Origin: Streptomyces turgidiscabies Car8
GTDB lineage: Bacteria > Actinomycetota > Actinomycetes > Streptomycetales > Streptomycetaceae
Length of the DNA: 46,410 nucleotides
Direction of reading: 5' to 3'
Assembly (NCBI RefSeq): GCF_000331005.1
Contig: NZ_AEJB01000622.1
Coordinates: forward strand, 1 to 46,410
The position numbers were made by a program, and so were the translations under genes. Under the pieces are notes generated by a model. It was not told the DNA's origin. It worked only from the letters and a program-made list of their open reading frames with translations, and did no database searches. Positions 23,947 through 31,416 of the stretch are shown here, piece after piece (within the stretch, counting starts at the first letter, position 1; each line of letters starts with the position of its first letter).

Positions 23947-24105
23947 GTTCTCCGGTGTGACCGGGCTGCTGTCCCCTGCCGTCCGGTCACAACCCTGGAG
24001 CCACGCGTGGTTTGTACGGGCCCGCCCCTGGCTGGCACGGACACCGGTACCAACGAAGGCGGCGTACGGCGGTCACGCTCCGGACGGGCGAGGCGGCGCC
24101 CGAAC

Positions 24106-24387
24106 TCAGATACGACCCCGGCACAGCTCCAGCAACGTCATCGCGAGGGACGTGCCGGGCCTGCCCAGCGCGTCCCGGTAGTGGCTGAGGACGTCCATCT
24201 CACGGGACAGGTTCACGCGCCGCCCGCCGGAGGTGATCCGCGACTCCTGGATCACGGCGGACACGGCCATCCGTTCCTGGACGAGACCGATGATCCGGTC
24301 GTCGAGGGCGTCGATGCGTTCCCGTGCGCCGGTGATCACATCGGCGGCCTCAGGGGTACGGGCGCCGGTCACATCGAGAGAGGTCAT
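24106..24387 (-). CDS. Chorismate mutase, AroQ class
   Basis: A 93-residue all-helical protein of normal AroQ length. It converts chorismate to prephenate, the branch point to phenylalanine and tyrosine. The pattern RERIDALDDRIIGLVQER, the segment around ESRITSGG and the RE of LSREMDVL match the active-site arginines and glutamate of the family. An actinobacterial-type Arg stands where many AroQ enzymes have Lys. The ATG at 24387 has AAGGAG seven bases upstream. It is a free-standing enzyme, without prephenate dehydratase or DAHP synthase fused. A leader peptide and terminator lie upstream (24452-24585), indicating control by aromatic amino acid supply. No operon partner follows. Confidence 0.9.
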   Translation of the reverse strand: MTSLDVTGARTPEAADVITGARERIDALDDRIIGLVQERMAVSAVIQESRITSGGRRVNLSREMDVLSHYRDALGRPGTSLAMTLLELCRGRI

Positions 24388-24458
24388 GAGGGGCTCCTTG
24401 TCGGAAGGATCCGAAGATCGGAAGGAGGTGCCCCGGACCGGCAGAACCCGGAAAACGG

Positions 24459-24493
24459 CAGGCGCCCCGGGCCTTGTCGGCCCGGGGCGCCTG
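24459..24493 (-). terminator. Intrinsic terminator in the chorismate mutase leader (attenuator)
   Basis: On the minus strand a perfect 15-bp stem (CAGGCGCCCCGGGCC, loop GACAA, GGCCCGGGGCGCCTG) is followed by CCGTTTTCC. It sits after the leader peptide stop (24514) and 71 bp before the chorismate mutase start, which is the place expected for an attenuator. Confidence 0.85.
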
Positions 24494-24513
24494 GGAAGTC
24501 GCTTGTCAGTTGC

Positions 24514-24585
24514 TCAAGCAGCACGACCATGGCAGCCGGTGGGCCGGTTGCCATAGGTAAAGACGAAGGTCGGGTGCGTGAGCAT
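24514..24585 (-). CDS. Leader peptide of the chorismate mutase attenuator
   Basis: A 23-residue frame beginning MLTHPTFVFTYG, carrying two Phe and one Tyr codon within five positions. Chorismate mutase feeds exactly these two amino acids. Right after the Tyr codon the mRNA can form a hairpin (GGCAACCGG at 24552-24544 with CCGGCTGCC at 24539-24531, one mismatch). Its 3' arm can alternatively pair with GGCGCCCCGG (24491-24482) in the 5' arm of the terminator: about eight pairs with one mismatch and one bulge, traced by hand. There is no ribosome binding site; the ATG lies seven bases after a -10-like CATACT, so it is probably translated from a leaderless mRNA. Too short for routine gene calling. 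Confidence 0.75.
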   Translation of the reverse strand: MLTHPTFVFTYGNRPTGCHGRAA

Positions 24586-24592
24586 GGGGGTC

Positions 24593-24622
24593 AGTATGCA
24601 TGGGGGACGGGCGCCTTTCCAA
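24593..24622 (-). promoter_or_regulatory. Promoter of the leader peptide and chorismate mutase
   Basis: On the minus strand TTGGAA (24617-24622) and CATACT (24593-24598) are 18 bp apart, a vegetative-type arrangement. The predicted start site, about seven bases on, coincides with the A of the leader ATG at 24585. Confidence 0.6.
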
Positions 24623-24640
24623 GGCGGGGGGTTAGTTCTT

Positions 24641-24711
24641 GAGCCTGTCCGGCGATTGAGGACAAGGCCCGTTCCGCGCCGAAGCGGGGGCCTGGGGGCG
24701 GCAGCCCTCAG
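24641..24711. repeat. Copy of a dispersed Streptomyces intergenic repeat
   Basis: The segment with CCTGTCCGGCGATTGAGGAC, then GCCGAAGCGGGGGCCTGGG and GGCGGCAGCCCTCAG, closely resembles a sequence I know as very common between genes across Streptomyces chromosomes. It lies between the divergent leader peptide and guaA promoters. Only this copy is in the window. Its function is unknown. Confidence 0.55.
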
Positions 24712-24741
24712 CGACGGCAAGGTGTCCCACGCCCACCCCGG

Positions 24742-24747
24742 TAGAAT
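24742..24747 (+). promoter_or_regulatory. Probable -10 element of guaA
   Basis: TAGAAT, 39 bp before the GTG start of guaA, fits a vegetative -10 hexamer. No good -35 is visible 17-18 bp upstream. The implied 5' leader is about 32 nt. Confidence 0.4.
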
Positions 24748-24786
24748 CGCCCGTACAGACCCCCGCCCAACCGCCGGAAGGCCCCC

Positions 24787-26358
24787 GTGTCAGCAGCGAC
24801 CCCCGCCCCCGACACCGTCCTGGTCGTCGACTTCGGTGCGCAGTACGCCCAGCTCATCGCCCGCCGAGTCCGCGAGGCCCGGGTCTACAGCGAGATCGTG
24901 CCGAGCACCATGCCGGTCGAGGAGATGCTCGCCAAGAACCCGGCGGCGATCATCCTCTCCGGCGGCCCCTCGTCGGTCTACGCGGAGGGCGCCCCGCGCC
25001 TCGACCGCGCGATCTTCGAAGCCGGCGTCCCCGTCTTCGGCATGTGCTACGGCTTCCAGCTGATGGCGACCACCCTCGGCGGCACGGTCGACAACTCCGG
25101 AGCCCGCGAGTACGGCCGTACGCAGCTGGCCGTCACCAAGCCGTCCTCCACCCTCTTCGAGGGCACCCCGGCCGACCAGTCGGTGTGGATGTCCCACGGC
25201 GACGCCTGCTCCGCCGCCCCCGAGGGCTTCTCGGTCACGGCGTCCACGGACGTCGTCCCGGTCGCCGCCTTCGAGAACGACGAGAAGAAGCTGTACGGGG
25301 TCCAGTACCACCCCGAGGTCATGCACTCCACGCACGGCCAGCAGGTTCTCGAACACTTCCTCTACCGGGGCGCGGGCCTGACCCCGTCCTGGACCACCGG
25401 CAACGTCATCGACGAGCAGGTGGCGCTGATCCGCGAGCAGGTCGGCGACAAGCGTGCCGTCTGCGGCCTCTCCGGGGGCGTGGACTCGGCGGTCGCCGCA
25501 GCCCTCGTACAGAAGGCCATCGGATCCCAGCTGACCTGCGTGTACGTCGACCACGGGTTGATGCGCAAGGGTGAGACCGAGCAGGTCGAGAAGGACTTCG
25601 TCGCCTCGACCGGCGTCACCCTGAAGGTCGTCGACGCCGAGGAGCGCTTCCTGAACGCGCTCGCCGGGGTCTCCGACCCCGAGGAGAAGCGGAAGATCAT
25701 CGGGCGCGAGTTCATCCGCGTCTTCGAACAGGCGCAGGCGGAGATCATCGCCGACGAGGGTCCCGAGGTCGCCTTCCTGGTGCAGGGCACCCTCTACCCC
25801 GATGTGGTCGAGTCCGGTGGCGGTACCGGCACCGCCAACATCAAGTCCCACCACAACGTGGGCGGCCTGCCCGAGGACCTCGAGTTCGAGCTGATCGAGC
25901 CGCTGCGCAAGCTCTTCAAGGACGAGGTCCGGATGGTCGGCCAGGAGCTGGGCCTGCCGGACGAGATCGTCCAGCGCCAGCCGTTCCCCGGCCCCGGTCT
26001 CGGCATCCGCATCGTCGGCGAGGTCACCAAGGACCGCCTCGACCTCCTCCGCGAGGCCGACGCCATCGCCCGCGAGGAACTGACGGCCGCCGGCCTCGAC
26101 CGCGACATCTGGCAGTGCCCGGTGGTCCTCCTCGCGGACGTGCGCAGCGTCGGCGTCCAGGGCGACGGCCGTACGTACGGCCACCCGATCGTCCTGCGCC
26201 CGGTCTCCTCCGAGGACGCGATGACCGCCGACTGGTCCCGCCTGCCGTACGAGGTCCTGGCGAAGATCTCGACACGCATCACCAACGAGGTCGCCGACGT
26301 CAACCGGGTCGTCCTCGACGTGACGAGCAAGCCGCCAGGCACCATCGAGTGGGAGTAG
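24787..26358 (+). CDS. guaA: GMP synthase (glutamine-hydrolysing)
   Basis: A 523-residue, full-length protein that aminates XMP to GMP using glutamine and ATP in the cytoplasm. The N-terminal class I glutamine amidotransferase has the nucleophile Cys87 (GMCYGFQ) with His175 and Glu177 (YHPEV). The ATP pyrophosphatase P-loop SGGVDS is at 229-234, and the C-terminal dimerisation domain contains RQPFPGPGLGIR and ends TSKPPGTIEWE, the universal GuaA terminus. The GTG start at 24787 has GGAAGG upstream. It is monocistronic by spacing and convergent with the next gene. No purine riboswitch is seen in the short leader. Confidence 0.97.
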   Translation: MSAATPAPDTVLVVDFGAQYAQLIARRVREARVYSEIVPSTMPVEEMLAKNPAAIILSGGPSSVYAEGAPRLDRAIFEAGVPVFGMCYGFQLMATTLGGTVDNSGAREYGRTQLAVTKPSSTLFEGTPADQSVWMSHGDACSAAPEGFSVTASTDVVPVAAFENDEKKLYGVQYHPEVMHSTHGQQVLEHFLYRGAGLTPSWTTGNVIDEQVALIREQVGDKRAVCGLSGGVDSAVAAALVQKAIGSQLTCVYVDHGLMRKGETEQVEKDFVASTGVTLKVVDAEERFLNALAGVSDPEEKRKIIGREFIRVFEQAQAEIIADEGPEVAFLVQGTLYPDVVESGGGTGTANIKSHHNVGGLPEDLEFELIEPLRKLFKDEVRMVGQELGLPDEIVQRQPFPGPGLGIRIVGEVTKDRLDLLREADAIAREELTAAGLDRDIWQCPVVLLADVRSVGVQGDGRTYGHPIVLRPVSSEDAMTADWSRLPYEVLAKISTRITNEVADVNRVVLDVTSKPPGTIEWE

Positions 26359-26391
26359 TCCCGCAGGCGGTAGTTCCCCGGGCCGGGCGGC

Positions 26392-26859
26392 TCACGTCCG
26401 CCTGAGGGTGCGCACCGGCTCTCCGGGCTGCCAGACCTGGACGACCAGATACTTCTCGTCCTCGACGTACGTCCGCACGACCTCCGTCAGCTCGGTGCGG
26501 AAGAGGTGGAACGGCTCCGGCGGTTCCACCTCTTCGGCGTACGCGGCCTTGACGGCCGGATCCTCGACCTCGTACGCGCGCCCGCTGACGCGTACGTCGC
26601 CGCCGGCCATGTCCGTCCCCGGGCCGGGGTTCGCCTGGAGGGCGAAACGGGGGTCGCGGCGCAGGTCCCGTGCCTTGAGCGAGTCCGGCATCATGGCGAG
26701 CCACAACTCGCCCCGCAGGAAGCGGACCTCGAGGCCGGAGGTGCGGGGCGACCCGTCCCTGCGGAGGGTGGCGAGGGTGTGGTGGCCGAAGGCCCGGAAG
26801 CGTTTTTCGACGGTTCCGGCCAGGTCGGGTTCCGCGGTGGTGAATACTGCCCAGTTCAT
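26392..26859 (-). CDS. Pyridoxamine 5'-phosphate oxidase-like flavin/F420 protein
   Basis: A 155-residue protein with the split-barrel pattern of the PNPOx-like superfamily: an opening helix, a strand LATLRRDGSPRTSGLEV, then ELWLAMMPDSLKARDLRRDPRFAL, the usual flavin or F420 binding region. Actual substrates in this superfamily range widely (FMN, F420, haem), so no reaction is assigned. The start at 26859 has no Shine-Dalgarno site but lies seven bases after CAGACT (26867-26872), the same spacing as two other probable leaderless genes in the window. It is convergent with guaA and divergent from the aldolase gene. Confidence 0.8.
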   Translation of the reverse strand: MNWAVFTTAEPDLAGTVEKRFRAFGHHTLATLRRDGSPRTSGLEVRFLRGELWLAMMPDSLKARDLRRDPRFALQANPGPGTDMAGGDVRVSGRAYEVEDPAVKAAYAEEVEPPEPFHLFRTELTEVVRTYVEDEKYLVVQVWQPGEPVRTLRRT

Positions 26860-27058
26860 GGGGCCGAGTCTGACGTGGATACCCGACATCCTGTGACGTG
26901 TATTCGCCGGTGTCCGGTCGGTGTCGCGTCGGCGCCTCGGATCCCTGGCCCAGATATCTCTTTCATCTCGTCGCACATCTCTTCGCAAACATCCCTGTTC
27001 TCCTGCGCGGACCGACGGTAACTTCCGCTCCGTAAAGGAACCCAGTGCTGGAGGACCT

Positions 27059-27853
27059 ATGCACGGGCCCACTCCGCCCCTGCCGCTGCCCACCGACCAG
27101 CTGCAGTTCGCGATGCCCCCGATGTACGAGTCGCTCGACGACGAGCGCAGGCACCGCAAGGAACGGCTGGCCGGGGCGATCAGGCTGTTCGGCCGCTTCG
27201 GCTTCGAGGACGGTGTCTCGGGGCACATCACGGCACGCGACCCGGAGTACAGCAACTGCTTCTGGGTGAACCCCTTCGGGATCCCCTTCAAGCAGGTCAC
27301 GGTGAGCGACCTCGTCATGGCCAACCAGGACGGCCAGGTCATCGAGGGCCGCTACCACATCAACCAGGCGGCCTTCACCGTGCACGCCCAGGTGCACGCC
27401 GCCCGCCCGGACGTCGTCGCCGTGGCCCACTGCCACTCGGTGCACGGCCGCGCTCTCTCCGCCCTCGGCGACCTCCTCGACCCGATCACCCAGGAGAGCT
27501 GCGCCTTCTACGAGGACCACGCGCTGTACGACACGTACACGGGCGTCGCCGTGGACGCCGACGAGGGCCGCCGGATCGCCTCCGCACTGGGCTCTCGCAA
27601 GGCTCTCGTGCTGCGCAACCACGGGCTGCTCACGGTGGGCGACTCGGTGGACGCGGCGGCCTGGTGGTTCGTGTCGATGGAACGGTCGAGTCAGGTCCAG
27701 CTGACGGCACGGGCGGCGGGCAGGCCCATCCTGATCGACCACAAGCAGGCGGTCTCGACACGGGAACAGCTCGGCGGTGACCTGGTCGCGTGGATCAACT
27801 ACCAGCCCCTGTGGCGGGACATCAGCAGAAGTGAGCCGGACCTGCTGGGTTAG
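27059..27853 (+). CDS. Class II aldolase/adducin-family protein
   Basis: A 264-residue protein with the Zn-dependent class II aldolase fold. It has DGVSGHITARDP near the N-terminus, the metal ligands AHCHSVHG in the middle and RNHGLLTVG further on, where the third His lies. Family members cleave or decarboxylate phosphorylated and unphosphorylated sugars or sugar acids; the substrate cannot be told. Start at ATG 27059 with GGAGGA at 27050-27055. The frame is open upstream to 26921 but without a ribosome binding site. The upstream spacer is AT-rich and contains three ATCTC repeats (about 26955-26985) of unknown meaning. Confidence 0.85.
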   Translation: MHGPTPPLPLPTDQLQFAMPPMYESLDDERRHRKERLAGAIRLFGRFGFEDGVSGHITARDPEYSNCFWVNPFGIPFKQVTVSDLVMANQDGQVIEGRYHINQAAFTVHAQVHAARPDVVAVAHCHSVHGRALSALGDLLDPITQESCAFYEDHALYDTYTGVAVDADEGRRIASALGSRKALVLRNHGLLTVGDSVDAAAWWFVSMERSSQVQLTARAAGRPILIDHKQAVSTREQLGGDLVAWINYQPLWRDISRSEPDLLG

Positions 27854-27897
27854 CGGCCGGGTCGGAGACTCCGGGTGGGCCCCGATGCCCGTACGGC

Positions 27898-28779
27898 TCA
27901 GAAACCCCGCAGGACGGCCGCCTTGGTGGTCGCGAACTCCTCGTCCGTGAGCATGCCCTCGCGGTGCAGCTCACCCAACTCCCGGAGCCTGCGCAGGAGT
28001 ACGTCGTGATGGTCGGACCGGGGCGGGAGCGCGAGTCCGGGCCCAAACCCGTCCAGGTGGTCGACCGCTCGGGTGGAGGGATGCGGCAGACGGGCGGTGA
28101 CGGCGGTCGCGACGAGCGCCGTGAGCAGGTCGCGGCGGGTGCTGCCCCACAGGTCGAGGGCATAGGGGTCCTTCTCGGGCGGCAGCTTGGAGAACACCGT
28201 CTCGCGGGTCACGAAGCGCATGAAGCCGTCCTCGTAACCGGAGTTGGGCAGCCAGTCGACCCGCACGAGATCGTGGCTGGAGATGATGCGGGGGCCGGTG
28301 GCCCGCTTGACCCGGTCGGAGGTGTCGGCCCAGTCGATACGGACCTGCGTACCGTCGAACGACACCATGCCGTCGCTGGACCGCACCGACACCGGCACGG
28401 GCGGGCCCGGAAGCAGATACGCCTTGGCCGGTTCCCTGGGAACCTGGTCGAGGAGCAGGGCGTGCCGGATCTCCTCGGCGAGGTACTCGGCGACTCCGGA
28501 CCGGTCGATGTCCACGGTCAGCCGGTACGGGTCAGCAGCGTCCGGCAGCCGTCCGCCGGTCGCCTGGAGCAGCGGGTCGGCGCCCTCGCGGAGCCTGAGC
28601 CGTAGCCGCCCGCGCCTGCGTTCCGGTTCGTAGACGATGCCCGAGACCGCCTCCAGGGGCACGGCGACCTCGCCGTACGTCTGCCGGAACAGCGGCACGG
28701 AACGGTGGAGCCCCGGCGTGATCCTGACCGTGCTGCCGTCGAAGACCCAGGTCCCGTCGCGCTGGATGATCTCGGCCAT
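27898..28779 (-). CDS. DUF4429-family protein with C-terminal SHOCT domain
   Basis: A 293-residue soluble protein. It has two copies of a PH-like beta domain with the phrase VSFDGT/VFDGSTVRI (about residues 1-115 and 125-225), then a linker. The C-terminal SHOCT helix pair begins LLRRLRELGELHREGMLTDEEF, a short module thought to promote oligomerisation or membrane attachment. The function of the family is unknown. The ATG at 28779 lacks a strong ribosome binding site; GAGAAT lies six bases upstream on its strand, so the mRNA may be leaderless. It is divergent from the next membrane protein gene. Confidence 0.82.
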   Translation of the reverse strand: MAEIIQRDGTWVFDGSTVRITPGLHRSVPLFRQTYGEVAVPLEAVSGIVYEPERRRGRLRLRLREGADPLLQATGGRLPDAADPYRLTVDIDRSGVAEYLAEEIRHALLLDQVPREPAKAYLLPGPPVPVSVRSSDGMVSFDGTQVRIDWADTSDRVKRATGPRIISSHDLVRVDWLPNSGYEDGFMRFVTRETVFSKLPPEKDPYALDLWGSTRRDLLTALVATAVTARLPHPSTRAVDHLDGFGPGLALPPRSDHHDVLLRRLRELGELHREGMLTDEEFATTKAAVLRGF

Positions 28780-29021
28780 ACGTGAATTCTCGCAGCCGGG
28801 TCAACAAGCGGGCCGCGGTTTCACTCGCCTTTTCCCCTGCCGGGGCCGACCTGCCGCACACGACGAGTGTTATGTAGGGCACAATTCGCTCTCGTCGTAG
28901 GGGAGTTGCGTGAGCCACGTTTGAGGCTTCCGAAGTCCCGTTCTGCCCCGGTTTGTTCCAGTGGGTGGATGTCCTGGTTCGTGATGTGTCGTGTCGGGTG
29001 TGGGGAAGGCGGGCGTCGGGC

Positions 29022-30299
29022 GTGGCGGTGCAGGAGGCGAGGCAAGGTGTGCTCCCCGGGGAACACGGGGGTGGCTGCGCCTGTGGGGACTGCCCGCACG
29101 GGGCGCGTACGGGGCACCGGCGCGCGGTCGCCGAGTTCCTGCTCATGCGGGAGGGGTTCGCGGCCGGGCAGGGGCTGCCGGCCGCGGTGGCCCATTCCTT
29201 CTCGGCGTCCCGCCAGTGGGTCTCCGACGAGCTGACCCAGTCCGCGGCCGTCGTCGCCGAGCGCGGCCGGGCCGAGGGTGAGGTGTGGCTCGCGCGGCTG
29301 TGGCGCCGTACGGCGTTCACGGTGTGGGCGCTGATCGGCGTCCTGCTGCTCGTGCAGGCGCTCACCGCGATCGGGGCGGGCTGGACCGCCGCCCGGACGG
29401 CAGGGCTGGTGGCCGCCGTACTGGTCGGTGGCGTGTTGACCGCCGCGTCCTGGTTCCACCGGGCGCGGGGCGGGGCGCTGGCGCCCCTGATCGGCGAGGA
29501 CAACCGCCTGTCGACCTCCCGTGTGGTGGCGGCGAGCTGGGTGCTGTTCCTGGCGTACGCCGTGCTCGTCCTGGTGGGCCGGCTCGCGGGGGCCTCCGGC
29601 CACGAGGAGCGCGACGCACTGATCGCCGGCCTCGACCTCGCCCGGGGCGCGGGTGTCGTGACCGTCCTCGCGGTGGTGTGCGCCATCGCGGTGCTCGTCC
29701 GCAGGGTCGTCGGCCTGCGTGTCCTCGGCCAGCGCCTCCAGAAGGTACGCGCGGACCGCCCCCGCGCGGCCGACCTGCTGACGGACGACGCGGGCCGCGG
29801 CACCTTCGCGGACATCCAGTACGTGATGATCGGCACGGTCGCTCTCCTGTTCGCGGTCGTACGGCTGGCCCGGCGCCCGGATCAGCTGCCGGACCTGCCG
29901 TGGGGGCTGGCGGTGGTGGTGCTGGTGTCGGCGGCCACCTATGTGGCCGGCAAGTACGCGGAGGGCGGCCGACCGGTGATCCTCTCGGTCGTCCGGTCCC
30001 GCGAGGCGGGCGATCTGGACGCCCCGATCCGCACCGGCGACGACATCGAGATCCGCGGCGCCGGCTTCGTGCCCCCGGGCGCGGGCACCGCCGACCGGCT
30101 GTCCCGCATGGTCGTCCGCATCGGCCCGGTCCACGTCCACGTCCCCCTGGTCCCGGTACCCGGCGGCTTCAGCAACCCCCGTGACGAGGTACTGACGGTG
30201 CCGGTCCCGGCAGACGTGGAGCCCGGCCGGGTGGAGGTACAGGTGGTGACCGCGGCGGGCGTGGAGACGAACCGGTGCGTGATCGACGTGACGGACTGA
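29022..30299 (+). CDS. Polytopic membrane protein with C-terminal beta domain, unknown function
   Basis: About 425 residues. A Cys-rich N-terminal patch (GGGCACGDCPHG) could bind a metal. Around six transmembrane segments span residues 90-310. The C-terminal 100 residues (GDDIEIRGAGFVPPG and onward) look like an IPT/TIG-type beta sandwich. I do not recognise a function. The start is uncertain: GTG 29022 (or GTG 29028) sits right before the conserved-looking part, without a strong ribosome binding site, while the frame continues to TTG 28953. A good AGGGGAG with GTG at 28913 opens only a four-codon frame. Confidence 0.75.
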   Translation: MAVQEARQGVLPGEHGGGCACGDCPHGARTGHRRAVAEFLLMREGFAAGQGLPAAVAHSFSASRQWVSDELTQSAAVVAERGRAEGEVWLARLWRRTAFTVWALIGVLLLVQALTAIGAGWTAARTAGLVAAVLVGGVLTAASWFHRARGGALAPLIGEDNRLSTSRVVAASWVLFLAYAVLVLVGRLAGASGHEERDALIAGLDLARGAGVVTVLAVVCAIAVLVRRVVGLRVLGQRLQKVRADRPRAADLLTDDAGRGTFADIQYVMIGTVALLFAVVRLARRPDQLPDLPWGLAVVVLVSAATYVAGKYAEGGRPVILSVVRSREAGDLDAPIRTGDDIEIRGAGFVPPGAGTADRLSRMVVRIGPVHVHVPLVPVPGGFSNPRDEVLTVPVPADVEPGRVEVQVVTAAGVETNRCVIDVTD

Positions 30300-30514
30300 A
30301 CGGCCGGAACTGCCAGAACGGACCGGCAGGTGAACGAACCGGACGGGCTGAACGGACCGAACAGGCTGACAAGCCGCCGGACTTGCTGAGCGAACGAACT
30401 GGGGGCACGTCCTCGGCCGGGCGGGAGAACGGTCGGTCACCGACGGGAAAAATCCGGTGCCGGGGGTGAGCGAGATCACGTTGTCGTACGTATGGTCTGT
30501 TGAGGGGTCAACGT

Positions 30515-31072
30515 ATGGCAGGCGAGAGGCGGCTCAGGGCGATGACTCACAGCACTCGGACGGATACGCACTCCCCTTATCTCGACGGTGACCGGGACTG
30601 GCGGGACACCGCGACCCGCTACGCCCTGCTGCCTCTGCGCGTCTTCCTCGGCGTCACCTTCATCTACGCGGGCCTGGACAAACTCACCGACAGCTCCTTC
30701 TTCGCCGACTCCGGATCAGGCTCTGTCGGTGACCTGATGCGCAGCGTCCGGGACTCCTCCGCGATCCCGGCCCTGGTGGACCTCGCCCTCAAGAGCCCCG
30801 CCGGCTTCGGTTACGCCATCGCCTTCGGCGAGCTGGCCGTCGGTATCGGCACGCTGCTGGGGCTGCTGGCCCGGCTGGCGGCGGTCGGCGGAGCGCTGAT
30901 CTCGCTCAGCCTCTGGCTGACCGTGAGCTGGGCCTCCACCCCGTACTACTACGGCAACGACCTCCCCTATCTGATGGCCTGGCTTCCCCTGGTCCTCGCC
31001 GGCGCGTCCGTCTTCTCCGTCGACGCCGCCCTGCGGTCGCGACGGCGGCAGCGGTCCGGCGGCTATCGGTAG
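30515..31072 (+). CDS. DoxX-family membrane protein
   Basis: A 185-residue protein with four transmembrane helices. The family entry motif LRVFLGVTFIYAGLDKL, the loop AFGELAVGIGTLLGLL and the end WLPLVLAGASVFSVD are typical of DoxX-like proteins, small quinone-interacting or redox-balancing membrane subunits. The start ATG 30515 has GAGGGG at 30502-30507. The 215-bp spacer before it contains imperfect GAACGGAC-type repeats (30298-30400). It is convergent with the small membrane protein gene behind a hairpin terminator. Confidence 0.85.
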   Translation: MAGERRLRAMTHSTRTDTHSPYLDGDRDWRDTATRYALLPLRVFLGVTFIYAGLDKLTDSSFFADSGSGSVGDLMRSVRDSSAIPALVDLALKSPAGFGYAIAFGELAVGIGTLLGLLARLAAVGGALISLSLWLTVSWASTPYYYGNDLPYLMAWLPLVLAGASVFSVDAALRSRRRQRSGGYR

Positions 31073-31110
31073 CGCAGCGGTGATCTGAGAGCCGGTGCGC
31101 GTGGTCGGGT

Positions 31111-31132
31111 GCCCACCGCCGGTGCGGTGGGC
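31111..31132. terminator. Bidirectional hairpin terminator
   Basis: A perfect 9-bp stem (GCCCACCGC, loop CGGT, GCGGTGGGC) lies in the gap between the convergent DoxX and small membrane protein genes. There is no T-tract. Confidence 0.6.
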
Positions 31133-31161
31133 GGCCGGTCGGTCGGGCATCTCCGGCAGCC

Positions 31162-31416
31162 TCACCCAGGTTCTGCCGTCTCCGTTCTGCTGTTCTCGGT
31201 GAGCGCCGCCGCGTGGCGGGATGTTCTGCGGCGGCGTACCGCCCCGGCCAGCAGGCCCACCGCGCCTGCCAGGGCCAGGCCGAACACCAGGAGCGGGATC
31301 ACGGCGAACCAGGGTGTCTCCCAGGCGTCGCCCGCGTCGCCCAGGTAGGTGATACCGGCGACGGTGACGAAGAGGCCGGCGATCAGCTTTCCGGGCTGGA
31401 ACTCATGACGAGGCAC
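31162..31416 (-). CDS. Small two-helix membrane protein
   Basis: An 84-residue protein with two hydrophobic helices (KLIAGLFVTVAGITYL and FAVIPLLVFGLALAGAVGLL) and a basic, hydrophilic tail. Its GTG start overlaps the last 14 bases of the PspC-domain gene and uses a GGAGGTGA ribosome binding site inside that gene, so the two are translationally coupled. It probably acts with the PspC protein in the envelope stress response. No known family is recognised. Confidence 0.82.
   Translation of the reverse strand: MPRHEFQPGKLIAGLFVTVAGITYLGDAGDAWETPWFAVIPLLVFGLALAGAVGLLAGAVRRRRTSRHAAALTENSRTETAEPG

Larger units (their letters stand above)
23553..24105. other. Gene-free 550-bp interval between convergent genes, highly structured
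   Basis: Beyond the terminator at 23604-23636 I see no convincing protein gene. The interval holds a TGGTC-TG-GACCA palindrome (23756-23767), a 6-bp hairpin (23787-23803), an inverted repeat GAGTACG/CGTACTC (23849-23855, 23875-23881), a strong 13-bp hairpin (23917-23946), a 9-bp inverted repeat (23956-23964, 23983-23991) and a 10-bp palindrome (24001-24010). A 24-codon frame from ATG 23792 overlaps these. The organisation could fit a small RNA gene with its terminator. Confidence 0.5.

Noticed and set aside
24790..26184. 464-codon minus-strand frame opposite guaA
   Set aside because: Antisense of guaA with the skewed composition typical of a shadow; no motifs.
28821..30479. 552-codon and overlapping 434-codon minus-strand frames over the membrane protein gene
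   Set aside because: The plus-strand protein has clear transmembrane segments and a beta domain, while the minus frames are low-complexity.
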